From Flavobacterium psychrotrophum (lineage in GTDB: Bacteria; Bacteroidota; Bacteroidia; Flavobacteriales; Flavobacteriaceae): DNA of 64,000 bases. The stretch lies in assembly GCF_003403075.1 (NCBI RefSeq), contig NZ_CP031557.1:4712001-4776000 (forward strand), in the 5' to 3' direction. The translations under genes and the position numbers were made by a program. Under the pieces are notes generated by a model that searched no databases, was not told the DNA's origin, and saw only the letters and a list, made by a program, of their open reading frames with translations. Below, piece after piece: positions 43,889 to 55,309 of the stretch (its first letter is position 1; every line of letters begins with the position of its first letter).

Positions 43889-43978
43889 CAAAGTTTCGCA
43901 AAGAAGGCACAAAGTCCCGCTAAGGATAGATTCAAGAAAAAACTTTGAGTGCCTTTGTGCCTTCTTTGCGAAACTTTG
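43889..43978. repeat. Perfect 26-bp inverted repeat
   Basis: Arms at 43889-43914 and 43953-43978 are exact reverse complements over 26 bases (core GTTTCGCAAAGAAGGCAC), with a 38-base loop. No coding capacity and no terminal T run. The sequence resembles the CGCAAAG-type non-coding repeats scattered in flavobacterial genomes; it may also stop transcription of the AsmA-like gene. Confidence 0.7.
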
Positions 43979-44063
43979 TGGAACTATTCAAAATTTCCTT
44001 CTCAAAACCAATAAGTTTTCAACACGCAAAGGTTGTAGTAGTGGGTAAATTATGAATTGGTAA

Positions 44064-46214
<2,151 letters not shown>

Positions 46215-46268
46215 GATTTTTAGATTGTTAGACTATCAGTATTTTAGATAGCTTCACTCAATATTATG

Positions 46269-46303
46269 AAAACCGGGGTAGTCGATTTGGCTGTCCCGGT
46301 TTT
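46269..46303 (+). terminator. Terminator behind the GH97 gene
   Basis: Arms AAAACCGGG (46269-46277) and CCCGGTTTT (46295-46303) with T run. Confidence 0.8.
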
Positions 46304-46608
46304 TTATTTGTAGTCTGAACTTATATTTAAACGCTAACCTAAGCTTTTAATACAGAGAGATGTAAGGCTTTACTAAGTGAATTTTACCACGGAGAGCACC
46401 AGGATTTCACAAAGTGCACTAAGAACACTAAGTTGGTTGTCAGAAGCTACACTAAAAGGACACAAAGCTTTGTGTTCTTCCGCGAAAGGCGGTTTTCATG
46501 GTGTACTTTGTGGTGAGATATTTTCTACATGTATATAACAGAGTGTTTTATGATGCAGTTGAGCTCCGGCAGGAGCAGCATGTCTATATCATGCAAAGCC
46601 ATTAACGC

Positions 46609-46641
46609 AAAATCCCGGTAACATTGCGTTGCCGGGATTTT
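46609..46641 (+). terminator. Second strong hairpin without an obvious gene before it
   Basis: A 14-base stem (AAAATCCCGGTAAC / GTTGCCGGGATTTT, one G-U) with a 5-base loop, then TCGTTTT. It could end an unrecognised short transcript or be a repeat. Confidence 0.55.
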
Positions 46642-46667
46642 CGTTTTATAGTATCTCATTTTCATGG

Positions 46668-46710
46668 AGAGATTCTTCACTACGCTGTCGCTCCGTTCAG
46701 AATGACAAAG
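46668..46710. repeat. Dispersed repeat, copy 1
   Basis: GATTCTTCACTACGCTGTCG continued by CTCCGTTCAGAATGACAAAG. An inverted, slightly diverged copy is at 52594-52640. Non-coding. Confidence 0.65.
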
Positions 46711-46764
46711 CCTTGTTGTCAGAGTGAAGCTACTGCTTACTGCTATTGAGCATTGCTCACTAAA

Positions 46765-49464
46765 TTATTCTTTCTTGTCTTTCTTTTTAAACAGGCCGTT
46801 AACCGCATTTTTTACCGTGTTTTTAGCGGCATCTTCTGCTTTTTGTTTTACCTCTTCGCTTGTTTTTGGCGTAGTGGTTTTTGCAGTGTCTTTAGCTGTG
46901 GTAGTTGTGCTGCTGTTTTTATTGCCACCAAGCAGGTTGCCTAATAGCTCTTTGCCTTTTTCGGTAGCCTTATCTTTTGCCTGATTAATATATTTGTCTT
47001 TTTCCTGGTTTACAAGTTGTGTAACCACATTAGTAATGGCCTTAGCAATGTTTGTGCTCACTTTAGGGCTTTGGAAGTTACCCGTAATGTTAGCTGTAAC
47101 CGGTACGCTTATTTTACTGATGTCCACTTTTAGCGCAGCAGCCTTAGCAGTAACCTGTTCGCCCAGGTATTTAGCAGGTACATCAAAGTTTACATTATAG
47201 CTCATGGTCTGGTCAAAACCGTGCGTACCGTCTATCTTAATGTCGATGTCCTGGTACTTAACAATAAACGGCTGAATGTTTACCTTGCCGTTATCAAAAG
47301 TAAGGTTTAGCTTTTGGTTCAGGTTGATTTTGCTTGGGTCAAGAAATTTTACGTTGCTTGTAAGCGCGGTAAGTACTTTAGACTGCTCTGTGTGTATTAC
47401 GGCATTCGCCAATGAACCGCCCAGGCTACCTGATAGCGACTGCATATCGGGAGTCATTTCTTTAGCATCAAGATTACCTGCTACTTTAATATTTGTGTTT
47501 AGCTTACCGGTAATTACCTCTGCAATAGGGGCAATTTTTTTAAGCATTTCCAACTGTGTAAACGACTGTGTAATGTCGATGTTGCTCAGTGCAAGATCCA
47601 TGTCAAAAGTAGGCTTGGCCTCTTTTGTAGATACTTTTCCGTTAAAGCCAATACCACCACCAAAAATTGAGGTTTTTACATTTTGTAATGTTACGGCCTC
47701 ATCCTTCAGGATCATCTTGCCCGAAACATCCTTAAGGTTCAGGTTGTCATATACCACAGTCTTGGCTGTGGCTGTAATGGTGCAATCAAGAAATGCCGGA
47801 ATTTTTACCGCATCGCTTGCAGTGGTAGTTTTTGTTGTCTTATCTGCCTTTCCGGCTTCGCTTTCAGTAGTGGTTGTTTTTGTAGTAGTAACTGCTGTCG
47901 TCATAAAATCATTTACTACAAGCTTGTTGCTCTTCATGTTGAAGTTACCCTGAAGTGTTTGGTTCCTGAAGGCAAAACCATAAAAGTTATCAAGCGTACC
48001 GGTAATGCCAATGTCGCTGCTGCCTGTTTTTGCGTCAAATCGGCTCAGGCTTATGCGGCTTGGGTTAAACTGCACATCGGCCTGGCTGATAACAAAAGGC
48101 TTGTCAAAACCATCCGGCGTGTAGTTAAACCCGCTCAGGCTTATGCTGCCCCTGTTGTCTATTTTTTCGTAAGCACCTTTTTCTACCGATGCCATGTCAA
48201 ACTTCGTTTCTACATCGGCTTTAAGTATGCCCGATAATGGCACATCCAGCTTTACGGGGTATGCCTTGGTAAAGTTACCAAGGTTAATGGTGCCCTTAAG
48301 CTTTGCATCTACAAGGATGTTCTCTGTAAGGTTGCGTATTTTGGCGCTTGAATCAAACACGTCCTGGTCAATACGGAATGACAGTTTATCAAGGTTAACG
48401 TAAGTGTCGTTCATGATGCCCGTTTCGTTAACAATCTTGGTGTCAATAACAATATTGCTGATACCTTTTGGCAGGTCAGGATATTTAAATGAAGCATTGT
48501 TACTGTTAAAGGCAATGTTGAATTTAGGGATGTGGTTATCATCCATCACACCGTTTACCTTACCGTTAATGGTAAAATTACCTTCGGTTTTTACATTGGC
48601 AAGACTGCCGCTGTAGCTTTCCGGCACAAGGGCTAAGAAGTTCTTAAATGATGATTCCGGGGTTTTAAAACTGATGTTTATGTCCTGTCCGGCTTCAAGC
48701 AAGGCTACGCTACCGTCAAATTCAAGCCCCATCTGGTTAATAAGCAGCTTGTTTTCTTTAAAGGTATAAATGCTCTTGTCAAGATCCATACCCAGTACAG
48801 CATCAAGCTTTAGCTTAGTAGCACGCATAAAGTTGGTCTTGTCCATATCTACCGTAAGAGTGGCGGTGGTGTGGGTGTCAAGATCCAGTTTATTAGCGGC
48901 AAAGTTACCGGTTCCGCTGTGGTTAAGGCTGTCTATAACCACGCTCATTTTAGAACGGGCGTCAAAGTAGCGAAACTTCATGTTCTCTACTTCATATTTT
49001 TGTATGCTAAGAGCAAAAGGTTTTGAAGGCTCTTCAGATGGTTTTTCTTCTTCCGCCTTTTTAAGGGCAATGTCAAAGTTACCTACACCGTCTTTATTGA
49101 ACAGGATGTTTACCACACTGTTTTTTAAAGCAAAAGACTCAAGGTTCATGGCTTCGCCTTCACTTTTAAAAAGCTCTTTAACACTCATGTTAAGGTTAAC
49201 TTCGCCTACATACACAAGAGTATCTCCTGCAAAAGGTGCTTTGTTGATAACGCTTAGTTTATCAACGGTAACACTTGCCTTTGGGAAGTTGCTGAACAGG
49301 CTAAGGCTCACGTCTTCAAACGCCACGGTAGCATCTACCTGGTCGTTAATGGCCTTAACCACCATGCTTTTAATCTTGTCTTTAAAAAGGAACGGGGCAG
49401 CTGCAAGCAGCGCAATAATAACCACGAGGACAATACCTGTCCATTTTAAGATTTTCTTAACCAT
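46765..49464 (-). CDS. AsmA-family protein, 899 residues
   Basis: Second large AsmA-like protein: one N-terminal span (about 6-27), the typical PFLFKDKIKSMVVKAINDQV and VSLSLFSNFPKASVTVDKLSV start, a long beta-rich periplasmic body and the AsmA C-terminal region (MKKIAPIAEVITGKLNTNIKVAGNL, SLSGSLGGSLANAVIHTEQS). A Thr/Lys-rich insert (TTTKTTTTESEAGKADKTTK) and a long charged tail (about 815-899, with KDTAKTTTPKTSEEVKQKA) are extra. Proposed role is phospholipid or envelope lipid traffic, from family knowledge. sppA precedes it on the same strand by 46 bases, so the two may be co-transcribed. Confidence 0.9.
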   Translation of the reverse strand: MVKKILKWTGIVLVVIIALLAAAPFLFKDKIKSMVVKAINDQVDATVAFEDVSLSLFSNFPKASVTVDKLSVINKAPFAGDTLVYVGEVNLNMSVKELFKSEGEAMNLESFALKNSVVNILFNKDGVGNFDIALKKAEEEKPSEEPSKPFALSIQKYEVENMKFRYFDARSKMSVVIDSLNHSGTGNFAANKLDLDTHTTATLTVDMDKTNFMRATKLKLDAVLGMDLDKSIYTFKENKLLINQMGLEFDGSVALLEAGQDINISFKTPESSFKNFLALVPESYSGSLANVKTEGNFTINGKVNGVMDDNHIPKFNIAFNSNNASFKYPDLPKGISNIVIDTKIVNETGIMNDTYVNLDKLSFRIDQDVFDSSAKIRNLTENILVDAKLKGTINLGNFTKAYPVKLDVPLSGILKADVETKFDMASVEKGAYEKIDNRGSISLSGFNYTPDGFDKPFVISQADVQFNPSRISLSRFDAKTGSSDIGITGTLDNFYGFAFRNQTLQGNFNMKSNKLVVNDFMTTAVTTTKTTTTESEAGKADKTTKTTTASDAVKIPAFLDCTITATAKTVVYDNLNLKDVSGKMILKDEAVTLQNVKTSIFGGGIGFNGKVSTKEAKPTFDMDLALSNIDITQSFTQLEMLKKIAPIAEVITGKLNTNIKVAGNLDAKEMTPDMQSLSGSLGGSLANAVIHTEQSKVLTALTSNVKFLDPSKINLNQKLNLTFDNGKVNIQPFIVKYQDIDIKIDGTHGFDQTMSYNVNFDVPAKYLGEQVTAKAAALKVDISKISVPVTANITGNFQSPKVSTNIAKAITNVVTQLVNQEKDKYINQAKDKATEKGKELLGNLLGGNKNSSTTTTAKDTAKTTTPKTSEEVKQKAEDAAKNTVKNAVNGLFKKKDKKE

Positions 49465-49510
49465 ATTGCTCTTATAATTTTGGTTTAAATATACGTGTAT
49501 TTAACTAAAA

Positions 49511-51286
49511 TTACCTGATATTTATTTCAAAAGGCATCATGGCCTGAGTGCCCCTTGTTTTCATAACACGGCGTATGCGTTCTATAAGCTGGTAGTTTTC
49601 TGTACCCACCTGTTCTTCGATAAGGCTTTCACGCGTTTGCGCAAACGGAAGCCCGCTCATTCCTGCAAGGTAGCTGTTTAAAGTAGCCTCATATTCAGGG
49701 TAGTTCTGTGTAGAGTATTTGGTAACTTTTGCAAGCTTGGCAGCATATTTTACAGCAGCATCCAGGCCACCTATTTCATCTACAAGTCCTATCCTTTTAG
49801 CATCGGTGCCGCTCCATACACGGCCCTGGCCTATGGCATCTACAGCTTCGGGAGTCATCTTGCGGCCTTGCGCTACACGGTCTACAAAGGTTTTGTACAC
49901 ACGCTCTACACCTTCCAGTATTACGGCACGTTCAGGGTCGCCCATGGGCTGAAACAGGCTGTAATCTGAAGCATTTTTATGTGTGCTTACCGTTTGTGCA
50001 TGTATGCCCATGTTAGTGCTTAGTTTAGAAAGGTTTGGTAATACGCCAAATACACCTATCGATCCGGTTATGGTAGTAGCTTCGGCAAAAATGCGGTTAG
50101 CACCGGCAGCAATGTAATATCCTCCGGATGCAGCATAGTTACCCATACTAACAACCACAGGTTTTTTCTTTTTGGCAAGTTCTACTTCCCTCCATATCAG
50201 CTCAGATGTTAGTGCGTTACCACCCGGAGAGTCTACACGAAGTACAATAGCTTTTACGGCATCATCTTCTACGGCAGCCTTAAAAGCATCGCGCATAGAA
50301 CCCTCAGCAACGGTACTAATATTACCTTCGCCGGCAGTAATTTCGCCCTGTGCATAAATTACCGCAACACGATCATTTGCCATGTTGATGATGTCATTTA
50401 TTTTATTGGCTTTTACATAATCAAGTATGCTCACCTCATTATATTCGTCACCTTTTTTAACTTTCAAAGCCTTACGGATGCCGTTGCGGTACTCATCTTC
50501 GTAGGCTATTTTATCTACCAGACCACGGCTCTTAGCCAGTTCCGGCGAACGTGCACTCAGGTTGGTTGCAATGCTGTTAATACTATCGGTAGTAAGTTTC
50601 CTGCTCTTTGCGATATCGGCACTAACCGATTTCCATACGGCATTAAGAAGTCCGCTTACCTGCTCGCGATTTTCAGGACTCATTTCGTTGGCAATAAAAG
50701 GCTCTACGGCACTCTTATATTTTCCGTGGCGGATAACTTCCATGGTAATGCCTGTTTTCTCCTGAAAATCTTTAAAGAACATCAGTTCGCTGCTAAGGCC
50801 CTTAAGTTCCATATCGCCCGCAGGGTTAAGGTACAGGGTATCGGCAACCGAGTTCAGGTAGTAATCTGCCTGGGTGTACATATCGCCATATGCTACTACA
50901 AACTTGCCCGATTTTTTAAAATCTTCAAGCTTGTCGCGCAGGGTCTTCATCTGTGCCATGCCCAGTACAGTTGTACTGTTAGTAAGGGTAATACCCTTTA
51001 TGCGGTTATCTGTCTTGGCAGCATCCAATGCATTTAGTACATCAATAAGGCCGTCGTTTGGCTCAGAGTTAAGAAATGCCATTTTAGTGCTGGTAAATTT
51101 ACCACCGTAATCGTTCTTAACGTCTTTAATATCGAGTTCGATAACCGAATTATCCTGAACATCAACGATCTCGTCGCTGCTGCTGCCCCCGGCTACTGCC
51201 GCAATGGCGAATATTATAATAAAAAACACCAGGAAGAAACAAAAGATACCCACGATGGTAGAAAGTACATTTTTTAAAAACTGCAT
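49511..51286 (-). CDS. sppA: Signal peptide peptidase SppA, 67-kDa type
   Basis: Membrane-bound serine protease that degrades left-over signal peptides. 591 residues: one N-terminal span (about 10-33), then two tandem SppA/ClpP-fold domains. The N-terminal domain carries the candidate general base Lys in [12 protein letters not shown], and the C-terminal domain the nucleophile Ser in [16 protein letters not shown], as in the E. coli enzyme where the two halves share one active site. [19 protein letters not shown] and [12 protein letters not shown] also match. The 899-residue AsmA-like gene follows by 46 bases. Confidence 0.96.
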   Translation of the reverse strand: MQFLKNVLSTIVGIFCFFLVFFIIIFAIAAVAGGSSSDEIVDVQDNSVIELDIKDVKNDYGGKFTSTKMAFLNSEPNDGLIDVLNALDAAKTDNRIKGITLTNSTTVLGMAQMKTLRDKLEDFKKSGKFVVAYGDMYTQADYYLNSVADTLYLNPAGDMELKGLSSELMFFKDFQEKTGITMEVIRHGKYKSAVEPFIANEMSPENREQVSGLLNAVWKSVSADIAKSRKLTTDSINSIATNLSARSPELAKSRGLVDKIAYEDEYRNGIRKALKVKKGDEYNEVSILDYVKANKINDIINMANDRVAVIYAQGEITAGEGNISTVAEGSMRDAFKAAVEDDAVKAIVLRVDSPGGNALTSELIWREVELAKKKKPVVVSMGNYAASGGYYIAAGANRIFAEATTITGSIGVFGVLPNLSKLSTNMGIHAQTVSTHKNASDYSLFQPMGDPERAVILEGVERVYKTFVDRVAQGRKMTPEAVDAIGQGRVWSGTDAKRIGLVDEIGGLDAAVKYAAKLAKVTKYSTQNYPEYEATLNSYLAGMSGLPFAQTRESLIEEQVGTENYQLIERIRRVMKTRGTQAMMPFEINIR

Positions 51287-51404
51287 AGTTATAATATTGA
51301 ATTAACAGTGTATAAGTAGCCCAAACAGCAGATATGTTACAGCCTGCGCGGAAATTATTAACAATGGCGGCTCATGCGGTAAATGTTTAGTTACTTTGCA
51401 GCCT

Positions 51405-52559
51405 ATGAAATTTCAAAACAGCGCCATACTATCCCTGGGCAGCAATATGGGCGACCGCCTGCAAAACCTGCAACAAGGCATAGACTACATACATAACCAT
51501 GTTGCCACGGTAGTAAACGTATCGGGTATTTATGAAACGCCTGCTCTTGGCTTTGAGGGCGATGCGTTTTATAACTGTGCCCTGCTTGTACACACTACAA
51601 AAGACCCTGATGCACTTTTGCATGGACTCTTTGCTGCTGAGGCAGAAGGGGGGAGGCTTCGTAGTGCAACGGGTGAATATATTTCGCGCACCATAGATAT
51701 TGATATTATTGCTTTTAATGATGAGGTTATAAATAGCGAACACCTGCACATACCGCATCCGCGGATGCAGGGGCGCAATTTTGTGTTGTATCCTGTAAGG
51801 GACGTAGTGCCAAACTGGATACACCCGGTGTTGAATAAAAACATCAACCAGCTGATAGCGGTAAGCGAAGATACTTCTGATTGTAAATGGGTAATGAAGC
51901 TGAATGCGCCGCTGTCAGGTTACAGCCCGGAACGTTTTAATTATATTGCCATAGAGGGTAATATAGGCGCGGGTAAAACCTCGCTTGCCAGTAAAATATC
52001 AGAAGATTTTAACGGGAAACTGGTGCCGGAGCGTTTTGCGGATAACCCATTCCTGCCACTGTTTTATGAAGACCAGTCGCGCTATGCGTTTTCTTTGGAA
52101 ATGTCGTTCCTGGCAGACCGTTACCAGCAAATAACTGACGACCTTGCACAGTTTAACCTTTTCAGCGATTTTGTGGTGGCCGACTACCATATTTTTAAAT
52201 CGCTTATATTTTCTAAAGTCACGCTTAGTGAAGACGAGTACCGTCTGTACCGCCGCCTGTTTGATATTATGTATAAAGAGCTGCCCAAGCCCGGCCTGTA
52301 TGTTTACCTGTACCAAAGCACGCCGCGCCTGCTGGAGCATATAAAAAAACGTGGCCGCAGCTACGAGCAGGACATTAGTGCCGACTACCTTGAAAGTATT
52401 AACCGCGGTTACCTCGATTACATAAAATCGCTACAGGGGCTTAACGTAAAAGTAATTGATGTTACTGATCGTGATTTTGTAAATAAACAGGAAGATTATT
52501 TGTGGCTGCTTGGGGAAATTAGTTCCTCACCCCAGCCCTCTCCGAAGGAGAGGGAGTAG
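51405..52559 (+). CDS. FolK-deoxynucleoside kinase fusion protein
   Basis: Two enzymes in one chain of 384 residues. Residues 1-160 are 6-hydroxymethyl-7,8-dihydropterin pyrophosphokinase (ILSLGSNMGDRLQNL, YETPALGF, SRTIDIDII with Asp98/Asp100, IPHPRMQGRNFVLYP), a folate step. Residues 180-375 are a deoxynucleoside kinase with P-loop EGNIGAGKTS (Gly185-Thr192), DRYQQI, and the ERS-like lid KRGRSYEQDIS. This fusion is known in Bacteroidetes. The frame opens at TTG 51396, but ATG 51405 is preferred. The last ten residues (SSPQPSPKERE) are encoded by a dispersed palindromic repeat, so the original stop was probably lost. Confidence 0.93.
   Translation: MKFQNSAILSLGSNMGDRLQNLQQGIDYIHNHVATVVNVSGIYETPALGFEGDAFYNCALLVHTTKDPDALLHGLFAAEAEGGRLRSATGEYISRTIDIDIIAFNDEVINSEHLHIPHPRMQGRNFVLYPVRDVVPNWIHPVLNKNINQLIAVSEDTSDCKWVMKLNAPLSGYSPERFNYIAIEGNIGAGKTSLASKISEDFNGKLVPERFADNPFLPLFYEDQSRYAFSLEMSFLADRYQQITDDLAQFNLFSDFVVADYHIFKSLIFSKVTLSEDEYRLYRRLFDIMYKELPKPGLYVYLYQSTPRLLEHIKKRGRSYEQDISADYLESINRGYLDYIKSLQGLNVKVIDVTDRDFVNKQEDYLWLLGEISSSPQPSPKERE
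52524..52557. repeat. Palindromic dispersed repeat at the end of the folK-dNK gene
   Basis: CCTCACCCCAGCCCTCTCC then GAAGGAGAGGGAG; the core palindrome is CCCTCTCC/GGAGAGGG (52536-52543, 52547-52554). This is a repeat type known from many bacterial genomes. It may double as terminator. Confidence 0.65.
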
Positions 52560-52593
52560 CTTCATGCTTGTGTAAAGAAATCATCATAATTCG

Positions 52594-52640
52594 GTTTTGT
52601 CATTCTGAACGAAGCGTAGCGGAGTGAAGAATCTTGACAG
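52594..52640. repeat. Dispersed repeat, inverted copy 2
   Basis: TTTTGTCATTCTGAACGAAG followed by CGTAGCGGAGTGAAGAATC; reverse complement of the repeat at 46668-46710 with a few changes. Confidence 0.65.
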
Positions 52641-52714
52641 AGAGATGCTTCCTGTCGTCAGCATGACAAAATGAATCGCAATTGCTTGATATTTGTGTAT
52701 AAGTGAGGTTTTCC

Positions 52715-52861
52715 ATGTTAACGATAGGAGACATCTCGATACTCATTTCTTTAATAGTTATTCTTGTTATCAGAAGATTTTACGATAAGATTGCTTCGTC
52801 GTTCCTCCTCGCAAAGACGGTGCGTGAAGAAAGCATTTTCATCCGGTTGTCTAAAATATAG
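52715..52861 (+). CDS. Possible 48-residue membrane peptide, doubtful
   Basis: An ATG opens a 48-codon frame. The first 24 residues (MLTIGDISILISLIVILVIR) look like a real membrane span with a basic flank; the rest (IASSFLLAKTVREESIF) is a translated copy of a dispersed repeat. It may be the remains of a small membrane protein gene whose end was replaced by the repeat, or chance. No family. Confidence 0.25.
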   Translation: MLTIGDISILISLIVILVIRRFYDKIASSFLLAKTVREESIFIRLSKI

Positions 52862-52957
52862 AATGCAATAACATTCTCCACCACACGCAAAACCACCCCT
52901 TTTACCCAACTAAGTAAAATTCCCTATCTTGCATCCCGTTAAAACAAAACCATTAAA

Positions 52958-55087
52958 ATGAAACTACTACGTTTACTGGTACTGTTCCTTACAGTGCCTG
53001 CCGTAGCCCAGCAGGGAGGTATGTGGATACCCTCGCTACTGAGCGGCCTTAACGAAAAAGAAATGAAAAGCCTGGGCATGAAAATGAAAGCCGAGGATAT
53101 CTACTCTGTAAACCATTCCAGCCTTAAAGATGCCGTGCCGCAGTTTGACGGTGGCTGTACCGCTGAGGTTATTTCGCCGCAGGGCTTGTTGCTTACTAAC
53201 CACCACTGTGGGTACGATAACATACAAAGCCACAGCACGCTGGAGCACGACTACCTTACTAACGGTTTCTGGGCCATGAGCCAGGCCGAAGAACTGCCTA
53301 ACCCCGGTGTAGTGGTAACCTTTATTGTAAGCATAGACGACGTAACTACAAAAGTACTTGAGGGTACTCAAAGCCTTAGCGAAGAAGCACGCCAGAAAAA
53401 AATACAGGAAAACATTACAAGCCTGACAAAATCATTGCCTAAGGAAAGCTGGCAGGAAAACAGCATCCGTACATTTTATGAGGGTAACCAATACATAAGG
53501 TTTATAACCGAGACGTTTAAAGATATCCGACTGGTGGGTGCACCGCCATCAAGCATTGGTAAATTTGGTAGTGATACTGACAACTGGGTGTGGCCGCGCC
53601 ATACAGGCGATTTTAGTATGTTCCGCATCTATGCGGGTAAAGACAACCGCCCGGCAGAATACAGTAAAGACAATGTGCCGTACAAGCCTAAACACTTTTT
53701 GCCGGTAAACATTGGCGGTGTTAAAGAAAATGATTTTACAATGGTATTTGGCTATCCAGGCCGTACTACAGAATATTTGCCTGCCGTTGCCGTAGAGCAA
53801 ATCGTAAACGTGCTTGACCCTGCCAAGATCGAAATTCGCGATGCTGCCCTTAAGGTAGAAGATGGCTTTATGCGAAAAGACCCGCAGATAAAAATTCAGT
53901 ACGCTTCTAAATATGCGGGTATTGCCAACTATTGGAAAAAATGGATAGGCGAGGTGCAGGGGCTTAAAAAGAGTAATGCCGTTGCCATAAAAAGAAATTA
54001 TGAAGCCCAGTTTACGCAATGGGTTAGCAAAGCGGGTAAGCAAGCCGAATACGGTAACCTGCTTCCTGATTTTGAGGTGCAGTACAAAGCCATAGAGCCA
54101 TATGCCCTGGGTCGCGACTATTTTGTAGAGGTTGCACTGCGCAATACTGAGTTGCTTACCATTGGCTACCGCCTGTACCAACTAGAGCAGGTGTATAATG
54201 CTAAAGGCGCACAGAGTTTTACCGACCGTAAGAATAACACCATAGCTTCGCTTGAAGCTACGTATAAAGATTATAGTAAAGCAGTAGATGAAAAAGTGTT
54301 TGAGCAGCTGATAGCGTTATACATTAATAAGGTGCCTAAACAATTTTTACCCGATGCGTTACTTAATGCAAATGCTGCACAGCTTACCGCTGACGTGTAT
54401 GGTAAGAGTGGCCTGGTAAGCTACGAAGGCGTAAAACAACTGCTTGCGGGCGAACCTGCGGCTGTGATACAAAAGTTGAATGCTGATAAGGGCTACCAAC
54501 TTATAAAAGCCATGACTGCTGCGTATATGGAAAAAGTAGCGCCTAAGTATGAAGAGATTAATCTTAAGATAACGGCCCTGCAACGCACTTATATGAAAGC
54601 CATTTTAGAGCTTAGCCCTAAAGATGCCCGTATATTCCCGGATGCTAACAGCACGCTGAGGATTACTTATGGTAAGGTTAAGGGCTATGAGCCGCGCGAT
54701 GCGGTGTACTATGAGCCGGTAACGTACCTTGATGGCGTTATCGAAAAGTATGTGCCTAACGACTACGAATTTGATGTGCCGCAAAAGCTTATCGAGCTTT
54801 ATAATAAAAAGGATTACGGACAGTATGGCGAGAACGGCAAAATGCCGGTATGCTTTATAGGTACAAATCATACTACCGGCGGTAACAGCGGCAGCCCGGC
54901 TATAGATGCTAAGGGCAACCTGATAGGGCTTAATTTTGACCGCGTGTGGGAAGGTACCATGAGCGATATACATTATGACCCTAATATTTGCCGTAACATA
55001 ATGGTAGATATGCGCTATGTGTTGTTTATTGTTGATAAATTTGCCGGCGCCGGACATCTTGTAAAAGAGATGAAACTTGTAAAGTAA
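52958..55087 (+). CDS. S46-family dipeptidyl-peptidase, DPP11-like
   Basis: Periplasmic exopeptidase releasing dipeptides, central to peptide feeding in this phylum. 709 residues: signal peptide ending PAVAQQ, mature start GGMWIPSLL, catalytic His83 in TNHHCGYDN, catalytic Ser644 in TTGGNSGSPAID. Arg662 in GLNFDRVWEG lies 18 residues after the Ser, the same distance as Ser655-Arg673 in Porphyromonas DPP11, where that Arg selects Asp/Glu at P1; DPP7 has Gly there. So acidic specificity is inferred. Single gene with repeats upstream. Confidence 0.94.
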   Translation: MKLLRLLVLFLTVPAVAQQGGMWIPSLLSGLNEKEMKSLGMKMKAEDIYSVNHSSLKDAVPQFDGGCTAEVISPQGLLLTNHHCGYDNIQSHSTLEHDYLTNGFWAMSQAEELPNPGVVVTFIVSIDDVTTKVLEGTQSLSEEARQKKIQENITSLTKSLPKESWQENSIRTFYEGNQYIRFITETFKDIRLVGAPPSSIGKFGSDTDNWVWPRHTGDFSMFRIYAGKDNRPAEYSKDNVPYKPKHFLPVNIGGVKENDFTMVFGYPGRTTEYLPAVAVEQIVNVLDPAKIEIRDAALKVEDGFMRKDPQIKIQYASKYAGIANYWKKWIGEVQGLKKSNAVAIKRNYEAQFTQWVSKAGKQAEYGNLLPDFEVQYKAIEPYALGRDYFVEVALRNTELLTIGYRLYQLEQVYNAKGAQSFTDRKNNTIASLEATYKDYSKAVDEKVFEQLIALYINKVPKQFLPDALLNANAAQLTADVYGKSGLVSYEGVKQLLAGEPAAVIQKLNADKGYQLIKAMTAAYMEKVAPKYEEINLKITALQRTYMKAILELSPKDARIFPDANSTLRITYGKVKGYEPRDAVYYEPVTYLDGVIEKYVPNDYEFDVPQKLIELYNKKDYGQYGENGKMPVCFIGTNHTTGGNSGSPAIDAKGNLIGLNFDRVWEGTMSDIHYDPNICRNIMVDMRYVLFIVDKFAGAGHLVKEMKLVK

Positions 55088-55245
55088 ATTTGCAGGCAGG
55101 GTACTTCGCAGAAGCCTGTTTTACAAAACTTTATATGTTCATGAGCAAATAATCTTGTAACGATAATGTTAAAATCGAAATCGTTATTGGTAATGCGCTG
55201 GCTTTCAGTGTGAAATGATTTGAAAAAAATTGTTACTGAAATATT

Positions 55246-55273
55246 TTGCGGTGTCAAAAAATTTATATCTTTG
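55246..55273 (+). promoter_or_regulatory. Full-consensus promoter of the small lipoprotein gene
   Basis: TTG (55246-55248), 17-base spacer, TATCTTTG (55266-55273): an ideal match to the Bacteroidota housekeeping consensus, 36 bases before the ATG. It supports strong expression. Confidence 0.8.
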
Positions 55274-55309
55274 CTCCGAATTAATAATTAACCTTTATAA
55301 TTTAGTAAG

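Larger units (their letters stand above)
46215..46764. other. 550-bp gene-free region rich in hairpins and dispersed repeats
   Basis: Contains a terminator (46269-46303), a degenerate repeat of the TACCACGGAG/CACAAAG type reaching from about 46383 to 46515 and carrying the palindrome CACAAAGCTTTGTG, a GAGCTCCGGCAGGAGCAGCA motif (46561-46580), a second strong hairpin (46609-46641) and the repeat at 46668-46710. No gene is seen. Confidence 0.6.
52560..52957. other. 398-bp repeat-rich intergenic region
   Basis: Holds the inverted copy of the 46668 repeat (52594-52640), a 48-codon frame (52715-52861) whose second half is a copy of the 34871 repeat (52788-52833), and then the upstream region of the S46 peptidase with a weak -7 match (CTATCTTGC near 52925). 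No confident gene. Confidence 0.55.

Noticed and set aside
47276..47953. 225-codon plus-strand frame opposite the 899-residue AsmA-like gene
   Set aside because: Complete overlap with a clear AsmA-family gene; Ser/Val/Leu-rich shadow.
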